Source: Trileptium ribeirensis (taxonomy: Eukaryota > Nematoda > Enoplea > Enoplida > Thoracostomopsidae). From it: 64,000 nt of DNA. The stretch covers positions 1 to 64,000 of the forward strand of contig JASANE010016307.1 of the NCBI GenBank assembly GCA_030248225.1, read 5' to 3'. Positions 1 to 12,071 of the stretch are shown here, in pieces. The translations under genes and the position numbers were made by a program. The notes under the pieces were generated by a model that saw only the letters and a list, made by a program, of their open reading frames with translations, made no database searches and was not told the DNA's origin. Each line of letters starts with the position of its first letter. The stretch's first letter is position 1.

Positions 1-338
1 TATGTTGTATCTTATAAACGGTGATACTACTCAATTCATTATTCTATTTGTAGAGAAACTAAAATTTAATCTCAAACCACATGATTTAACGACGATATTA
101 TTAACGAAACACAATGAACGGCTGCATCAATTTGGCTTAAATTTTTTTACAGTTCATTGCGATAATACATTATTGCATTAATGTCAATTTTACTCTAGAC
201 GTAAGTACATTCCATCGTTTTTATGTTAGTTGATTTATTTTTAGCAATTTGTATCGAAACACAACACAATACAGTGATGCTTCTTAAAATCTTCAGATGT
301 CTTGAATAATGCAGTGACTGTTTGATACAGTTAAGCTT

Positions 339-600
339 TTGGTTCAACGATATGGAATTATTATTTTTATTACTCATGATTTATTAATAGACATAATTAT
401 ATTTATTATATATAATATATATTTTAAATATATATTATCATATATTATAATATTTATAATAATAAAATATATATTAATATTTAAAATATATATAATGTTT
501 AATATATATAAATATATTAAATATTTTACATATTAAATATATCTATTATATAATATATATGATATATATTTGATAATTATATATTTTTATTATTTATCTA
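339..600. repeat. AT-only low-complexity tract
   Basis: Almost pure A/T sequence built from imperfect TATA and ATTT motifs, with only scattered G or C. The short open frames across it are composition artefacts, rich in I, Y, F and K. No gene or element is visible. Confidence 0.85.
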
Positions 601-3600
601 TTAATCGTGCAATTTATTGCTATTAGAGCCATTATTAGCTTTATAGTTTTTAGCAATTGGTGTTTTGTTATAGTAGTTTTTTTTCAAAACGCTACACAAG
701 TATTTTGTAGGAAATCGATTTAATTTATCAGTAAGAAATTAAACCCTACCATTCAATGTGAACTGACTCGATGGCACTAAATAGGCGAAATATGATAGTA
801 CGAATAGTAAATATCGACGACACATAATAATATCATGTCATCTCTTTAGTAATAACCAACATTTCCCAAACGTCATGGCTAAATCATAGTTTCAACTATC
901 ATACAACGAACGATAGTATTAATAAACAATCCATAAATAGCAACATAATATATAATAAACATAGCCTAAATCAAATATAAAAGAAATTATGATAACCCGT
1001 TATAACTCACACTAAGCCAAAGCTAATAACTAACTACTAAGAAATTAGAAAATAGCAAGACAAAGAAGAAAAAATAGTATCATATTATAAAATTTGTCTA
1101 AATGACAACTTTTGTCTAAACATTTGTCTTTAGAACATAATTTTCTTATTATTATTAATTAATCTTTAGAACATATAATTAGAACAGCAATTAGATCGTG
1201 TTTGTAAATAAATTTTATATAAAAACAAATACATAAGCTTTGTGGGGGTTTGAGTTTAGAGGTTCAAAACCCTGGGTCGTGTATAACTCGGAAGATCGAA
1301 AACCTGGGGGATCTGGATTTGGTGGTCCACAACATAAGTTGGGTGGGTCATGCTTTCAACCTCCTTAGTAGGCGGAAATCCTTTGGGATAAGGGATTAAA
1401 CGACCACGGCGTACCACGGGCGATAGTAAGGAAAAGGTGAAGAATGTCACACTCTTCAGAAGAGCCGACTATCATCGCTTTTGGTTTAAATATACATAGA
1501 TTGCCGCATGAATAATTAATGAAAATATAATCTTAGATGCTGGGGCTTAACATGTTACTGATATTCGTTAAGAAATATCAATTGACAGGCCAGTTTTCGA
1601 CGCCATGTCGGTCTCTATTTACGAATTTGAGACAGATTCAGTATGTTAGAATCACTAATAAGACTTACGTACTCTTGGAATCTTTAACTACAGCGGAAAC
1701 TTTAGAATTATGCAAGTGTTCTGCAAGCTCAATTATTACAATTTTGAGGGCATGGTTTCACAACATATATTAATTTATTTATGGATTTTAGTGAAAGGTA
1801 TAAGGTACTAGAAGTATTAGATAAATTTAAAGTAACGTGAACATAAATTTAACACCAACTCTGGTGTAAACGATATGTGTTTCACCGGAAAAACTGAAAT
1901 TCGCTAAAAATTTAAACTAAATATGCAACAAAACTGAAATACCGAGTCCACTAGAAAAAATATCAAAAATGACACATTTGGTATGTATTAAATTTGGTAT
2001 ACACATTAAAAATGTCATATTCAAAGTATTAATGTACCTTATGATATCACAATATGGAGATTTCATTTTACCAGCAATTTTGTAGAAGTGATACCGAAAA
2101 TCGTGAATCGAACAGTTAACAAATTTCAATTTTATGATGATTCCTCAGTTCTCGTTCACGAACGAAAGTTCGTGCGGTATGATCACGTGCACGTAGAGCC
2201 TAAGTAGCATTGCACAAAAAGTCACTTCAGTAAAACTGATTAATTCATTCCACACATACTCTTTTTGCAAATAAAAGGAAGTTTACGTAACGTAAGATTG
2301 CCAAACTGATGACTGAACAGTAGAAATAAGACGAGGTATAGATAGGTTTTATAAATTCTTATCTACCCCGAAAGCATGGCAATCCGATTGGACCATAAGT
2401 TGCTGAATTTTGAAAAAAGCTACATCGTGGATTATTTGCACTAGCTACGAGATCTTAATAAATGGTACAAAGCCCAACTTTTTACGGTAGTTGGGAAGAA
2501 AGGAATTAGCTAGGTACTAGTATTTATTTTATATGTCCTATCGACTTTAGAGCGAAACTGCATTACAACCCAATGGTCCCGGTGTAGCACCTAGTAACCA
2601 ATCATGAAGCTGAACTTTTTAGATGCTGGGGTACCATTGAGTTCTATGTATGATAACGATATGATAGGTTGTCTCGCATAATAATTGTGAATACTTTTGC
2701 ACAACAATCTTGAAATACTCCAGTATTCGTTATCGGAAGAGAATATTTTTATCATAGACCCTTATAGGTCACAACGTCTGATCGGGCACAATACCGTTCT
2801 GGCAATGGATTGGGTTTCCATCGAACCGAACTAGCTGGTACAGCGTTCCAGAAATTGGAGCTATAACACGATGTTCATGTACAGTTTTTGTATGTAGTCA
2901 ATAAATTATCAACGTATATATAGCATGAAATGTTGTTCAATGAGTACGCTATTCAAGTCTTAATACTGTTTGAACGTAATTAGTTGAGACTTACGACATT
3001 CTTTGATCATCAGAGCGGTAAAAACAGCCTGGCTAGACTAGTTTATCTCCTTTATTTAATACAACTCATCGATTAGTATTGTCACGCTTCCGTAAACAAT
3101 ATTGCTGTTTGCTGCATGACGACGATAAAGACCTTCCTGGCATCTTCGATAAAAAGACAATTTTTTTAAAAATTCACAATATCTGATTATAATAATAGCG
3201 TGTTCACGTCATTGCGTCCCATCTGCCATGACCAGATCCGAACCGATCCGAATTCCACTCTAGTGGAATATAAAGTATTAACAACATTGCGTACAATTTG
3301 ATTTGGGCTGTTGCGACCCGAACCTATCCTTATTCAATCCGAATAACGCTTGTGCAATTTTGTAGTATCCGAAAAGATCAATGCTTTATGAAATATAAAA
3401 AAATCATATAAGCAAAGTACACGGCAGGAACAGAAATTGGCTGTATTGGATACGGTCGAATCGGAACGAATCGGACATTACGCGGTATGAACACGGCTTT
3501 TTATATAATGAGCTACCTCCAAACAATAAAGAATATTAGCATACCGTAATGCGAATGTGAAAGTGAAATAGTTCTATATTTAAGCTGAACAACGCAATCT

Positions 3601-3635
3601 CAATATTACTGATTTCTAAATTCAGAGCACCTAGT
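601..3635. other. Unassigned AT-rich stretch
   Basis: No gene, RNA or element boundary is supported here. A richer patch at 1,240-1,450 has a 64-codon proline-rich minus-strand frame. It may be a remnant of a mobile element, but I do not recognise it. Short inverted words such as the one near 2,150-2,175 are too small to call. Confidence 0.5.
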
Positions 3636-3639
3636 TTGA

Positions 3640-3809
3640 AAGCATTTTTAACCAATAATGTCAACCAATGCTACCGTAACGCGTACAAGGCATACTACGA
3701 AGCACGAGCTACGAGCTTCTTGCATAATTCTCGATTACACGCGCGTTGTTATTTGCTCACTTTGCGAGGTTCCTTAAGAAACCCAGCAACAGTTTGTTGT
3801 AATACGGCG
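3640..3809 (+). mobile_element. SINE-like repeat family C, copy 1 (5' part)
   Basis: This stretch aligns by eye with 55,340-55,450. Shared landmarks are a cgcgcgttgtta-type word, then gaggttccttaa about 30 bases later. The copy is interrupted at 3,810 by a MITE and resumes at 4,302. Related copies lie at about 34,470-34,570 and 47,760-47,990, both inverted. The family carries tRNA-like Pol III boxes in its 3' half, so a tRNA-derived SINE is the best interpretation. Confidence 0.55.
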
Positions 3810-4301
3810 TTCACGTTATAATGTCACCGCTGCTTGGAACTTTTGTCCCCCTGTCGTCGCGATGCTACCGTATAGACAGTCAGAGTCACACCCATGCCGT
3901 AAATCAATTTCGGAGGGTGTACGACAGACTCCTAGCTGCTACGTTTTTTGTGTACAGTGTCGTACATACCCTTAGATGCCAATTTACCGCGAATCACAGC
4001 AACGGACAACGACAGTAGCTACTGCGGCGTATAGACGGTGTGCTGTGTAGTTTTTGTAAAATTTCGATATTTGTATCTGGACCATATGCATGATGAGGAG
4101 TTTAAGCCGCACACCATCAATAACGTTATATACAAAACGTGGTGTCCTTGACATTGCCGAAGAGTGGAAATGCCCCTAGCTAACTACTCTTTAAAAATTA
4201 TAAAAAAACATGGTGGTGTCTAAGACATTCTGTTGTCGACAGTGTGCTTAACACTATGTGGTGTACATAGCTTCCAAACGTTGGGGACATTATAACGTGA
4301 C
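3810..4301. mobile_element. MITE with ~15-bp TIRs nested in family C
   Basis: The left end reads TCACGTTATAATGTC (from 3,811) and the right end GACATTATAACGTGA (to 4,300), a perfect inverted pair. CGGCG flanks both sides (3,805-3,809 and 4,302-4,306), consistent with a 5-bp target duplication. The 492-bp body has no coding capacity, so this is a non-autonomous DNA transposon. Removing it rejoins the two halves of the family C copy, which independently supports the boundaries. Superfamily is not assigned. Confidence 0.7.
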
Positions 4302-4440
4302 CGGCGCATAAATGCTCAATAGGTTGCATACGCCGCTTACATTCAAATGATTATGGGGTTGAATTCATAGCGCCGATTTCAGTTTATCAAACATTGCCCG
4401 ATATGCAATATAATTACAGCATTAAAGTGTTGAGCCCGTT
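4302..4440 (+). mobile_element. SINE-like repeat family C, copy 1 (3' part)
   Basis: This is the continuation of copy 1 after the MITE. It contains a decayed B-box-like word (ggggttgaattca) and then cagtttatcaaacattgcccg. That matches the better preserved copy near 55,520-55,550, where the same order is GGTTCGATCCC followed by gagtttgttaaacattgcacg. Confidence 0.55.
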
Positions 4441-4527
4441 AATTTATTTACATAAATATTTCTTAAATATAAATAATGAACTTCATTTGAAAATAAATTT
4501 TTTTGCTGTTTTAATAAAATTGTCTTA

Positions 4528-4702
4528 AATTGTACGTCTAGCAAAAGCAAATTCTGCAATTCTAATAAATATAAATCGAACCATAAATAAACGACGTTGG
4601 CTTAATATAGATTAAATTGTACTTCTAGCAAAAGCCAAATTCTGCAATTCTAATAAATATAAATCGAACCATAAATAAACGACGTTGGCTTAATATAGAT
4701 TA
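4528..4702 (+). repeat. Tandem duplication, 87-bp unit x2
   Basis: Two nearly identical copies start at 4,528 and 4,615. They differ by a base substitution (gtacgt/gtactt) and one inserted C. The unit holds AATAAATATAAATC and a GACGTTGG word, and has no open frame of note. The low divergence suggests a recent duplication. Confidence 0.85.
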
Positions 4703-6280
4703 AAGTAAATTTCCTCCGTGACATTGAACTATAATAAATTTTACCCAGTGTTCATCCAGTTTAAAATTTGAAAATTTTTGAAAATACTCATATGTTACAG
4801 CTTAAAACCTGTTTAGCAAACTCAAAGCCTAAACCCTCTCTTCTATTATCTAAAATGTCGTCACGTCTGCCTACACAAAAAAGGCACAATTATGTGTATT
4901 TCTGTTTTTCGTTTAGCTTCACAAATAACTGAGTTTAAGAAACCGGTTTTATAGTTGAAAACTTCCGTGAAATATCGAGAAAATAACGTAACGAAATTTT
5001 GTAAATAAACCTATGTCATATACAATATTATATATTGCATTTAAAATATTTTAAATTATTAACACATATATATCAAATATCATATATATATATAGATATA
5101 CTAAATGCACATTTACAGAAAATAATACAGTTGTTAAAGTATACTTTAAAAAACATTAGCATTTCCATAGATATATAGCAAAGACTATATAATAACCTGT
5201 AATCTATATAATGGAATAATATATAATTAACTAATAATATATAATTAAGTAAAAATATATATTAAGTGTGAACGAACCATTAATATAAAAAGAACAAGCA
5301 GGCAGATTAAGACAAAAAAGTTATGAGTAGGATTCCAGCCAAGGTTAAAGACTAAGTTGGGTTCTAAGGCGATATCAGTCAAGCAGCACAAAAACTGGTA
5401 ACATGGACCCACAGATGTTTCGGTGTTAATTATGTAAATCTAGAAAAATAACTTAGAACCGAAGACACAGTAGATTCCTGGGCAAAATATTAATGCGACG
5501 AATATTAGACTAATATCCGACTCGCATCTCGTTGAACATATTAGAAAAAATATATTATTTCCACGGAACAACATGGCTTTCTCGCAAATCGATCCACATA
5601 CACGCAACTACTTGAATGCTACGCAGACTGTATGTCTCGTATGTAAGTAACTATGCCGTATGTAAGTCTCGTATGTACCATAGGAACTGAATAAAATTTG
5701 ATTGATTGATTGAATATTAGACTTACTACAATTCTAAACTACAACTCACTAAGTTGCTGAACGCTACAGCCTGAAAGATATTTCACATTTAATAATTTCG
5801 TTACTTGAACACAAAATCAGGCTCGGAATTCTACAATATTATAAGTTTTATATTATTGAGTAGGTTGTGTGTATAGAAAAACAACAGCTCACTATGATCC
5901 CCCTGACCACCGATGAAAACACAGAATTAGTAGCTTAATATAGTATCGATCTAAAGTTGTTGATCATCAAAATTTAATAATACGTTTATAGCCAGACGAG
6001 AGGTTAAATTTGATTTTAGCATGCAAAATGTTCATAAATTCATAAATTCATAAATCCTGCTCTAAGAGCCTGTTTGTTGGTGCACGACATGATTTATCAC
6101 CAAGAATTCATTAATGAAGGGCAGGGCGACAGGGTTATGGCCAAACTTGCCTCAAATTTCACAAAAACACGGTCAAAATATAACTCATAAATTTTGTACA
6201 ATACAAAAACAAAGAATGCCATTACTCTCTATTCTAATTTTCTGTCATAATACAGTATTGATGGCAAGTAACTGTCAAAC
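4703..6280. other. Unassigned AT-rich stretch
   Basis: No gene or element was recognised. There is AT-rich low complexity around 5,020-5,260 and a short ATTG run at about 5,700. Confidence 0.5.
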
Positions 6281-6284
6281 ATCA

Positions 6285-6988
6285 GTCCACAGATATGGCC
6301 TTTTAGGGCTGACTGAGTCAAATATTAATGCACAGCGATATGGTGTACTGATGATTTTAGGGCTGAAACTGAGTTAAACGTCAATGCACTGCAATATGGT
6401 GTACTGATGATTTTAGGGCTGAAACTGAGTTAAACGTCAATGCACTGCAATATGGTGTACTGATGATTTTAGGGCTGAAACTGAGTTAAACGTCAATGCA
6501 CTGCAATATGGTGTACTGATGATTTTAGGGCTGAAACTGAGTTAAACGCATTCTGCAATATGTGTACTGGATGATTTTGTAGAATCTAGTTAAACGTCAA
6601 TTCACTGCAATATGGTGTACTGATGATTTTAGGGCTGAACTGAGTTAAACGTCTATGCACTGCAATATGGTGTACTCTGCTCACCCCCCCCCCCCCCCCC
6701 CGCCGCAAACAACCCCAACAAAAGCAACAGAAACCACACCAGATGGGATGATTTTAGGGCTGAAACTGAGTTAAACGTCAATGCACTGCAATATGGTGTA
6801 CTGCTGATTTTAGGGCTGAAACTGAGTTACACGTCAATGCACTGCAATATGGTGTACTGATGATTTTAGGGCTGAAACTGAGTTAAACGTCAATACACTG
6901 CAATATGGTGTACTGATGATTTTAGGGCTGAAACTGAGTTAAACGTCACTCCACTACGATATGGCTACTGATAATTTTAGGGTTGAAA
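6285..6988 (+). repeat. 56-bp satellite array, ~11 units
   Basis: The monomer contains gatgattttagggctgaaa, then ctgagttaaacgtcaatg, then cactgcaatatggtgtact. Central units are almost identical, while the first and last are diverged, as expected from unequal exchange. The array is broken once (6,676-6,747) by unrelated sequence with a C18 run. CTGATGA...GAAAC occurs in each unit, but the hammerhead stems do not form (see rejected). Confidence 0.9.
6676..6747. other. Foreign poly-C / A+C block inside the satellite
   Basis: A run of 18 C (6,684-6,701) is followed by about 45 bases made almost only of A and C. It interrupts an otherwise regular 56-bp array. It has no TIR, TSD or similarity to neighbours. 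Similar A+C blocks occur near 22,660 and 39,300. A sequencing or assembly artefact is the simplest reading. Confidence 0.6.
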
Positions 6989-7319
6989 CAGAATCACAAT
7001 TCTTTATTGTTTTATAACGAATAGTTCACCCCAGCAATTGAATTACCCTCTGCTACTTCTCCGTTAAATTTGAAGTGTTTGACAGAGGTGTGTTTTCTTA
7101 CATAACCAAAATTGCTAAATGTGAGTTGGCTATAGCTAGAAGCCCATGAGAGTCACCTTGTTAAGGATTTATCAGACTACGTGCGCAGTATCAAGATTTA
7201 GCTTATCACAACAACAATTTGATATATCAAAAACTGTTTATCCTGTTAATAAATTACTTAGCGATACTTAATATTTTTCATCAGTACAACTGCTTATATT
7301 GTATCGACCAAATTTTTTC
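6989..7319. other. Unassigned spacer between satellites
   Basis: No gene or repeat was recognised between the 56-bp and 90-bp arrays. Confidence 0.5.
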
Positions 7320-7863
7320 AGCGATACAGCGCCTTTTTTAAACCCAACGGATCCCAAACGGTTGCGTTAAGTAAAGCTCAATACCGTTCACCTTTTATAT
7401 AATAAAAATTAGAGATACAGCGCCTTTTTAAACCCAACGGGTCTCCAACGGTAGCGTTCAGTAAATCTCAATTCCGGGCACGTTTTATAGCCTATAAATT
7501 AGCGATACATCGCCTTTTTTAAACCCAACGGGTCTCCAACGGTAGCGTTCAGTAAATCTCAATTCCGTTCACCTTTTATAGCCTAAAAATTAGCGATACA
7601 GCGCCTTTTTTAAACCCAACGGGTTTCCCACGGTAGCGTGTAGTAAAACTCAATTCCGTTCACGTTTTATAGCCTAAAAATTAGTGATACAGTGCCTTTT
7701 TAAACCCAACGGGTCCCCAACGGTAGCGTTTCGTAAAACTCAATTCCGGTCACCTTTTATAGCCTAAAAATTAGCGATACAGCGCCTTTTTTAAACCCAA
7801 CGGGTTCCCAACGGTAGCGTTTAGTAAAACTCAATTCCGTTCACCTTTTATAGCCTAAAAATT
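7320..7863 (+). repeat. 90-bp satellite array, 6 units
   Basis: Units start at about 7,320, 7,411, 7,501, 7,592, 7,683 and 7,773. Each carries gatacagcgccttttttaaa, then cccaacgggt, an acggtagcgtt word, and ttcaccttttatagcctaaa. Units differ by scattered substitutions. The array is non-coding. Confidence 0.9.
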
Positions 7864-8442
7864 TTTGTTGTTGTTTGTAGAACTAAAGCGAAAAAATAGA
7901 AGTAAGTGAAACAGCTGAAAATAACATTTTCAGCAAAACATCATGAATTATAATATACTACTGTAAATATTCTATGAAATACGAACACGTTTGAATTTAT
8001 AGTACATAGGTAAGTTTAGTTAGTTTAGGATTATTTTTCGTTGAGCGATCAAAATATATAGTAATACCAATCGATAAGCGTATAGAATTATCACAGAGTG
8101 TGCCAGCTGTTTGTGGTAGTGGCGGTATTTTTTTTGGTAAATACATCGGTATCAAATGCTTTAAAATTTACCAATATATACAATTATATGAATAATAGTA
8201 ATGCGCTATAAATATATACATTCAATTTTCACAAAACTGGAATCTGTATATATTTTTACTACTTCAAATGTAAAATGTTGTGATATATATTGTTCAATAT
8301 TATCAGTTTACAGACTAAAAAACGTTATCACAAAACTTTTTTTGGATAAAGGTAATTTTTTATGGGTAAATATCAACTTGAATGAATATACATCTAATCT
8401 TATTTATGCAATTAATACTATTACATTAAATTCTATGCTAGT
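7864..8442. other. Unassigned AT-rich stretch
   Basis: There is a 96-codon plus-strand open frame at 8,201-8,491 with no recognisable domain. Its composition follows the AT bias and its end lies inside a tandem repeat, so I do not call it a gene. Confidence 0.45.
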
Positions 8443-8892
8443 AATTAAACTACAAATAGGTTTAAACAAAATAGGGCCCTGCTCTAGTTAGGTGGGAGCA
8501 GGGAAATTCAGGCAGGGGAACCACCATCGTTTCAGCTATGCCTCCATATCCTTGTAACTCTCAAGCATCTTGTACCTCCAAAACCGATCGCTTCGCGAAT
8601 AGGGTCGCCCCCGGTAGAAGTCAGACAAATTAAAAGCGCATATGTTCTTTTTTAAGTTTTCTATGGTAGCAATTAAACTAATAATAGGTTTAAACAAAAT
8701 CGGGCCCTGCTCTAGTTTGGTGGGAGGAGGGAAATTCAGGCAAGGGAACCACCATCGTTTCAGCTATTCCGCCATATCCTTGTAACCCTCAAGCATCTTA
8801 TACCCCCAAAACCGATCGCTTCGCGAATAGGGTCGCCCCTGGTAGAAGTCAGACAAATTAAAAGCGCATATGTTCTTTTTTAAGTTTTCTTT
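8443..8892 (+). repeat. Tandem duplication, 228-bp unit x2
   Basis: Copies start at 8,443 and 8,671 and share gggccctgctctagtt, gaaccaccatcgtttcagct and ccgatcgcttcgcgaatagg. The GC content is higher than the flanks. No RNA or protein family was recognised. Confidence 0.85.
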
Positions 8893-11800
8893 AGCTATAT
8901 TGCACAAAATGTTTGACCATAGTTGGCATATAAAATTTTTGGACAATGTTTCATACAATTGTGTTCGTAGGAAATATCATTAATTTTTTCTCAATACTTC
9001 ACATACAGCAGCGCGTGGGCGAATACCCAACTACCGTAAAAATGTCTAGTTTTGATAAATAGAACATGGATAAACAAGAAGAAATCTATAACAAAATAGG
9101 CAAAATATATCTCCGGTACGTAATGTCTGGCAAAGGAGCTAATGTCTATTAAATAGGAGCTTGCAAAATATATTTATTGAGCGTATGAAGCAAAGATATT
9201 TCCGTAAACTGGGAACAAAATTTTTACAATTTTGAGCCAAATTAGCTGTTTGTAAAGGCCTCTGGCTTAGAATCAAATATACGACCAGTGGAAGACATAG
9301 CTAGGAGAGATGAAATAGGGAGAATGAAATATATGACCAGTGGAAATTAACATATATTTGTTACATATATACTTTACCATCGCCCTTCTCTGTCGCTCTT
9401 CTCACAGATTTCTATGCAAAAACTAATTCTTTCGAGTATTAATTCAATTCTGGTAGTAAGTAAGAACAATTTTAAAAATTATCCACAAAATTGTAATATT
9501 TAGGTTACAAAAATGTATGATTTGCAATTCCATAATTTTTTAACGCAAACTTGAATGATTTCAGCATATTACAGAGCAAATTTATGAGTATGTCGCACAA
9601 TAAATGCACGGCAGATCATAACAAAAAAGGGTTTGCAGTAAAGATTTTGCAATGCGGGTACGTAGATATAATTTGTGCGAAAGACCGCAGATTTATAGTG
9701 TAACGTATTAACCATAAATTGTACTACTATTCATACAATAATTGTATGAAAATTCAAACAAGTATGTATCAAATAATGTACTATGTCAATATATATTAAA
9801 TTTTTTTATTTATATTTCATATAAATTTTGGCATAACAAATTGTACGTTATGTAGCATGTCATACACTAAATATATGTATGTGAAAGGTATCTTGTCTAT
9901 TTTGCATTTAAACATGGCCGCACAATGTATTTATGTTAGATTGTGTATTCATGTTTAAAACAGAATATATATATAAGATATAAAATTGCAATCATATTTC
10001 TCGCTGAATTCTATCAAACATAAAAAATTGAGAAGCACAATGTTGTATAGCTGCTCTTGGCGTACTCGCTCCTCCGTCAACCACCCGCTTTCCCCAAGAC
10101 CGCGTAACCCTAAGCCGATGGACCTTCGACACCAATGCTGCAAATACTTCCATATAAAACTGTTTAGAGTGTAAATGATAAACAAATTGGTAATATCCTC
10201 CGCAGAATATAATAGACAGTAAGGCTAAGTTTTGAACGTTCAGAAATTATGCTGAACCACAAACTTAGACATTTATCATAATCGTTAGCGCTTGACACAA
10301 CCTCCTCACATGTGTAATTTTTGGCTTTGGATTTTGTCTGACTGTGCATGGTACACGTATAATTTACACACTAAACATAATACAATATCTACATTAGCGG
10401 TCTACAAACCGACCATACGCTGAGCTTTTGAAGTCAAACGTAACGCTGCAGAGCTCGTGCAGTCTCTGCTTAAATAGTGTCATTTTCAAAAGGTTAAATT
10501 TGATTTTATGGGATCGTTAGAAAAGTGCTTGGTCAGCACTTTTGGGACGATTTCACCCCCAAATTTTAAGGCGAAAAGAAAACTTTCTTATCGGTCCGAT
10601 TTTATATAAATAAATTTCGGACCAATTTTATATGCAATCGCTATATAATAAAAGTGATTTATTGCCATCCTAATATAAAACTTTTATAAATTACTACCGA
10701 ACTTTCTGGAAGCTTTGTGTTAGACCGACTAAACCATTACTTTAAAAAAACAAATTGTACGTTAAGGAAAAAGTTTACATTCGGTGGCACCGGCAAGATT
10801 AAACTTCCAAGCTAATAGTAGCACTGATACGAAACTCCGAAAACTTGGTATCAAAGCTACATTTTATATAAACTTCTCCAAATTTAATGCAAACTCTATG
10901 CGGCCCGGCTTTATACCCAGCGTTGTTTACTCAAGCATGTGCGGAACGAGCAATACGAAGCGAAATTCAGCTTAATATAAATTTTATACAACAGTACTTA
11001 TTTCTCAGCAGCTAAGTCTTCGGTTAGCGTCCTTACCGCTCAATATAAAGCTTATAAGAACTGATAAGGAATTTTTGGAAGCTTCTTCGTAAAGTCCCAA
11101 GTTTCGTATAAACTTCATATAAAGTTTATATAGATTTTAAATTCAAGTTATTTAGTTAACTGCTTGTTAAGCGCGCTTCAATACCACTGCCAACTAATGG
11201 GTCTAACTTTATAAAGTTAGTATTAAGCTAGCGATAAAGTTTCATCGCCTCGTTTATTCAAAAAGTGCCAGCTCAACGGCCTGCAAAGAAGCAACGACAC
11301 AACTACCTGTAGAATACCGAAAGCTAAATTTGTATCACATTTAATATTATTTTAATTGTTGACTTAGTGTGAACGCCAAGTTAATATCGAAAGCTGGGCT
11401 GCTACTATCTATAAACGATTATGCTTACTTATTGAGGAATCGACGTCCGTAGAAAGAAGACGCGGCTAGAGTAAACAACGCAAGGGCAAAGGAGTAAAAA
11501 GAGGGTTTCATTCCTCCGGTGAAGTTCAAAGTGCCAAATGCGGTTCGGATTCAGACTCAGTGCGTCCGTCCGAGCAATTCGATATGTAACAGGTCCGTTT
11601 TGGACAAATAAAGGGGAAGGTGGGCTCCCGGGCGAGCCCATCACAAATTTCGCAAAGAATTATTGTTTTAAACGGCTACCGCGAGTTTGGGTCACGTTTT
11701 GTGGGGTGAGAAGCACATTTTTGTGCCTGGCGTTACAAGAGGAATCCAATGAAGGGGTCACTCGCATGTAGGAGAATAATTTCTACGATTTTCACGGGGA

Positions 11801-12071
11801 GGGGTATCGAAAAGCGGGCACATCGAGTCTATTTCGGGCTCAAATAAAAGCCAATGTTTCAGCGATTCTAATGATATCGTTTCCATATTTTCGAGTTAAT
11901 TACTAATTGAATTTTAAATCAAATGTGGCTTATATATTGCTCGATTTACATAGTTATTTCACGATAAATCCATGGATCCTGGACGGAGTTTCAGTCCATC
12001 CGATCCGGTCTCATTAGAAAGACCTTAAAATTTTCTACAAAAATGTTATGTGCCTAATTCTTAACGGTTCC
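8893..12071. other. Unassigned stretch with a GC-rich island
   Basis: No gene was identified. At about 11,430-11,830 composition shifts to GC-rich, with overlapping open frames on both strands (11,429-11,644 minus, 11,538-11,771 plus). It might be an LTR or element fragment, but no primer site, terminal repeat or domain is visible. Confidence 0.45.

Noticed and set aside
1256..1450. 64-codon proline-rich minus ORF as a conserved protein fragment
   Set aside because: It looks protein-like but I cannot place it in any family, and it lies in a slightly GC-rich patch of unknown origin.
6285..6988. CTGATGA...GAAAC...GTC in each 56-bp satellite unit as a hammerhead satellite
   Set aside because: Bases between CTGATGA and GAAA cannot form stem II, stem III would be two pairs, and stem I has mismatches at its base. 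The core words are coincidental or decayed.
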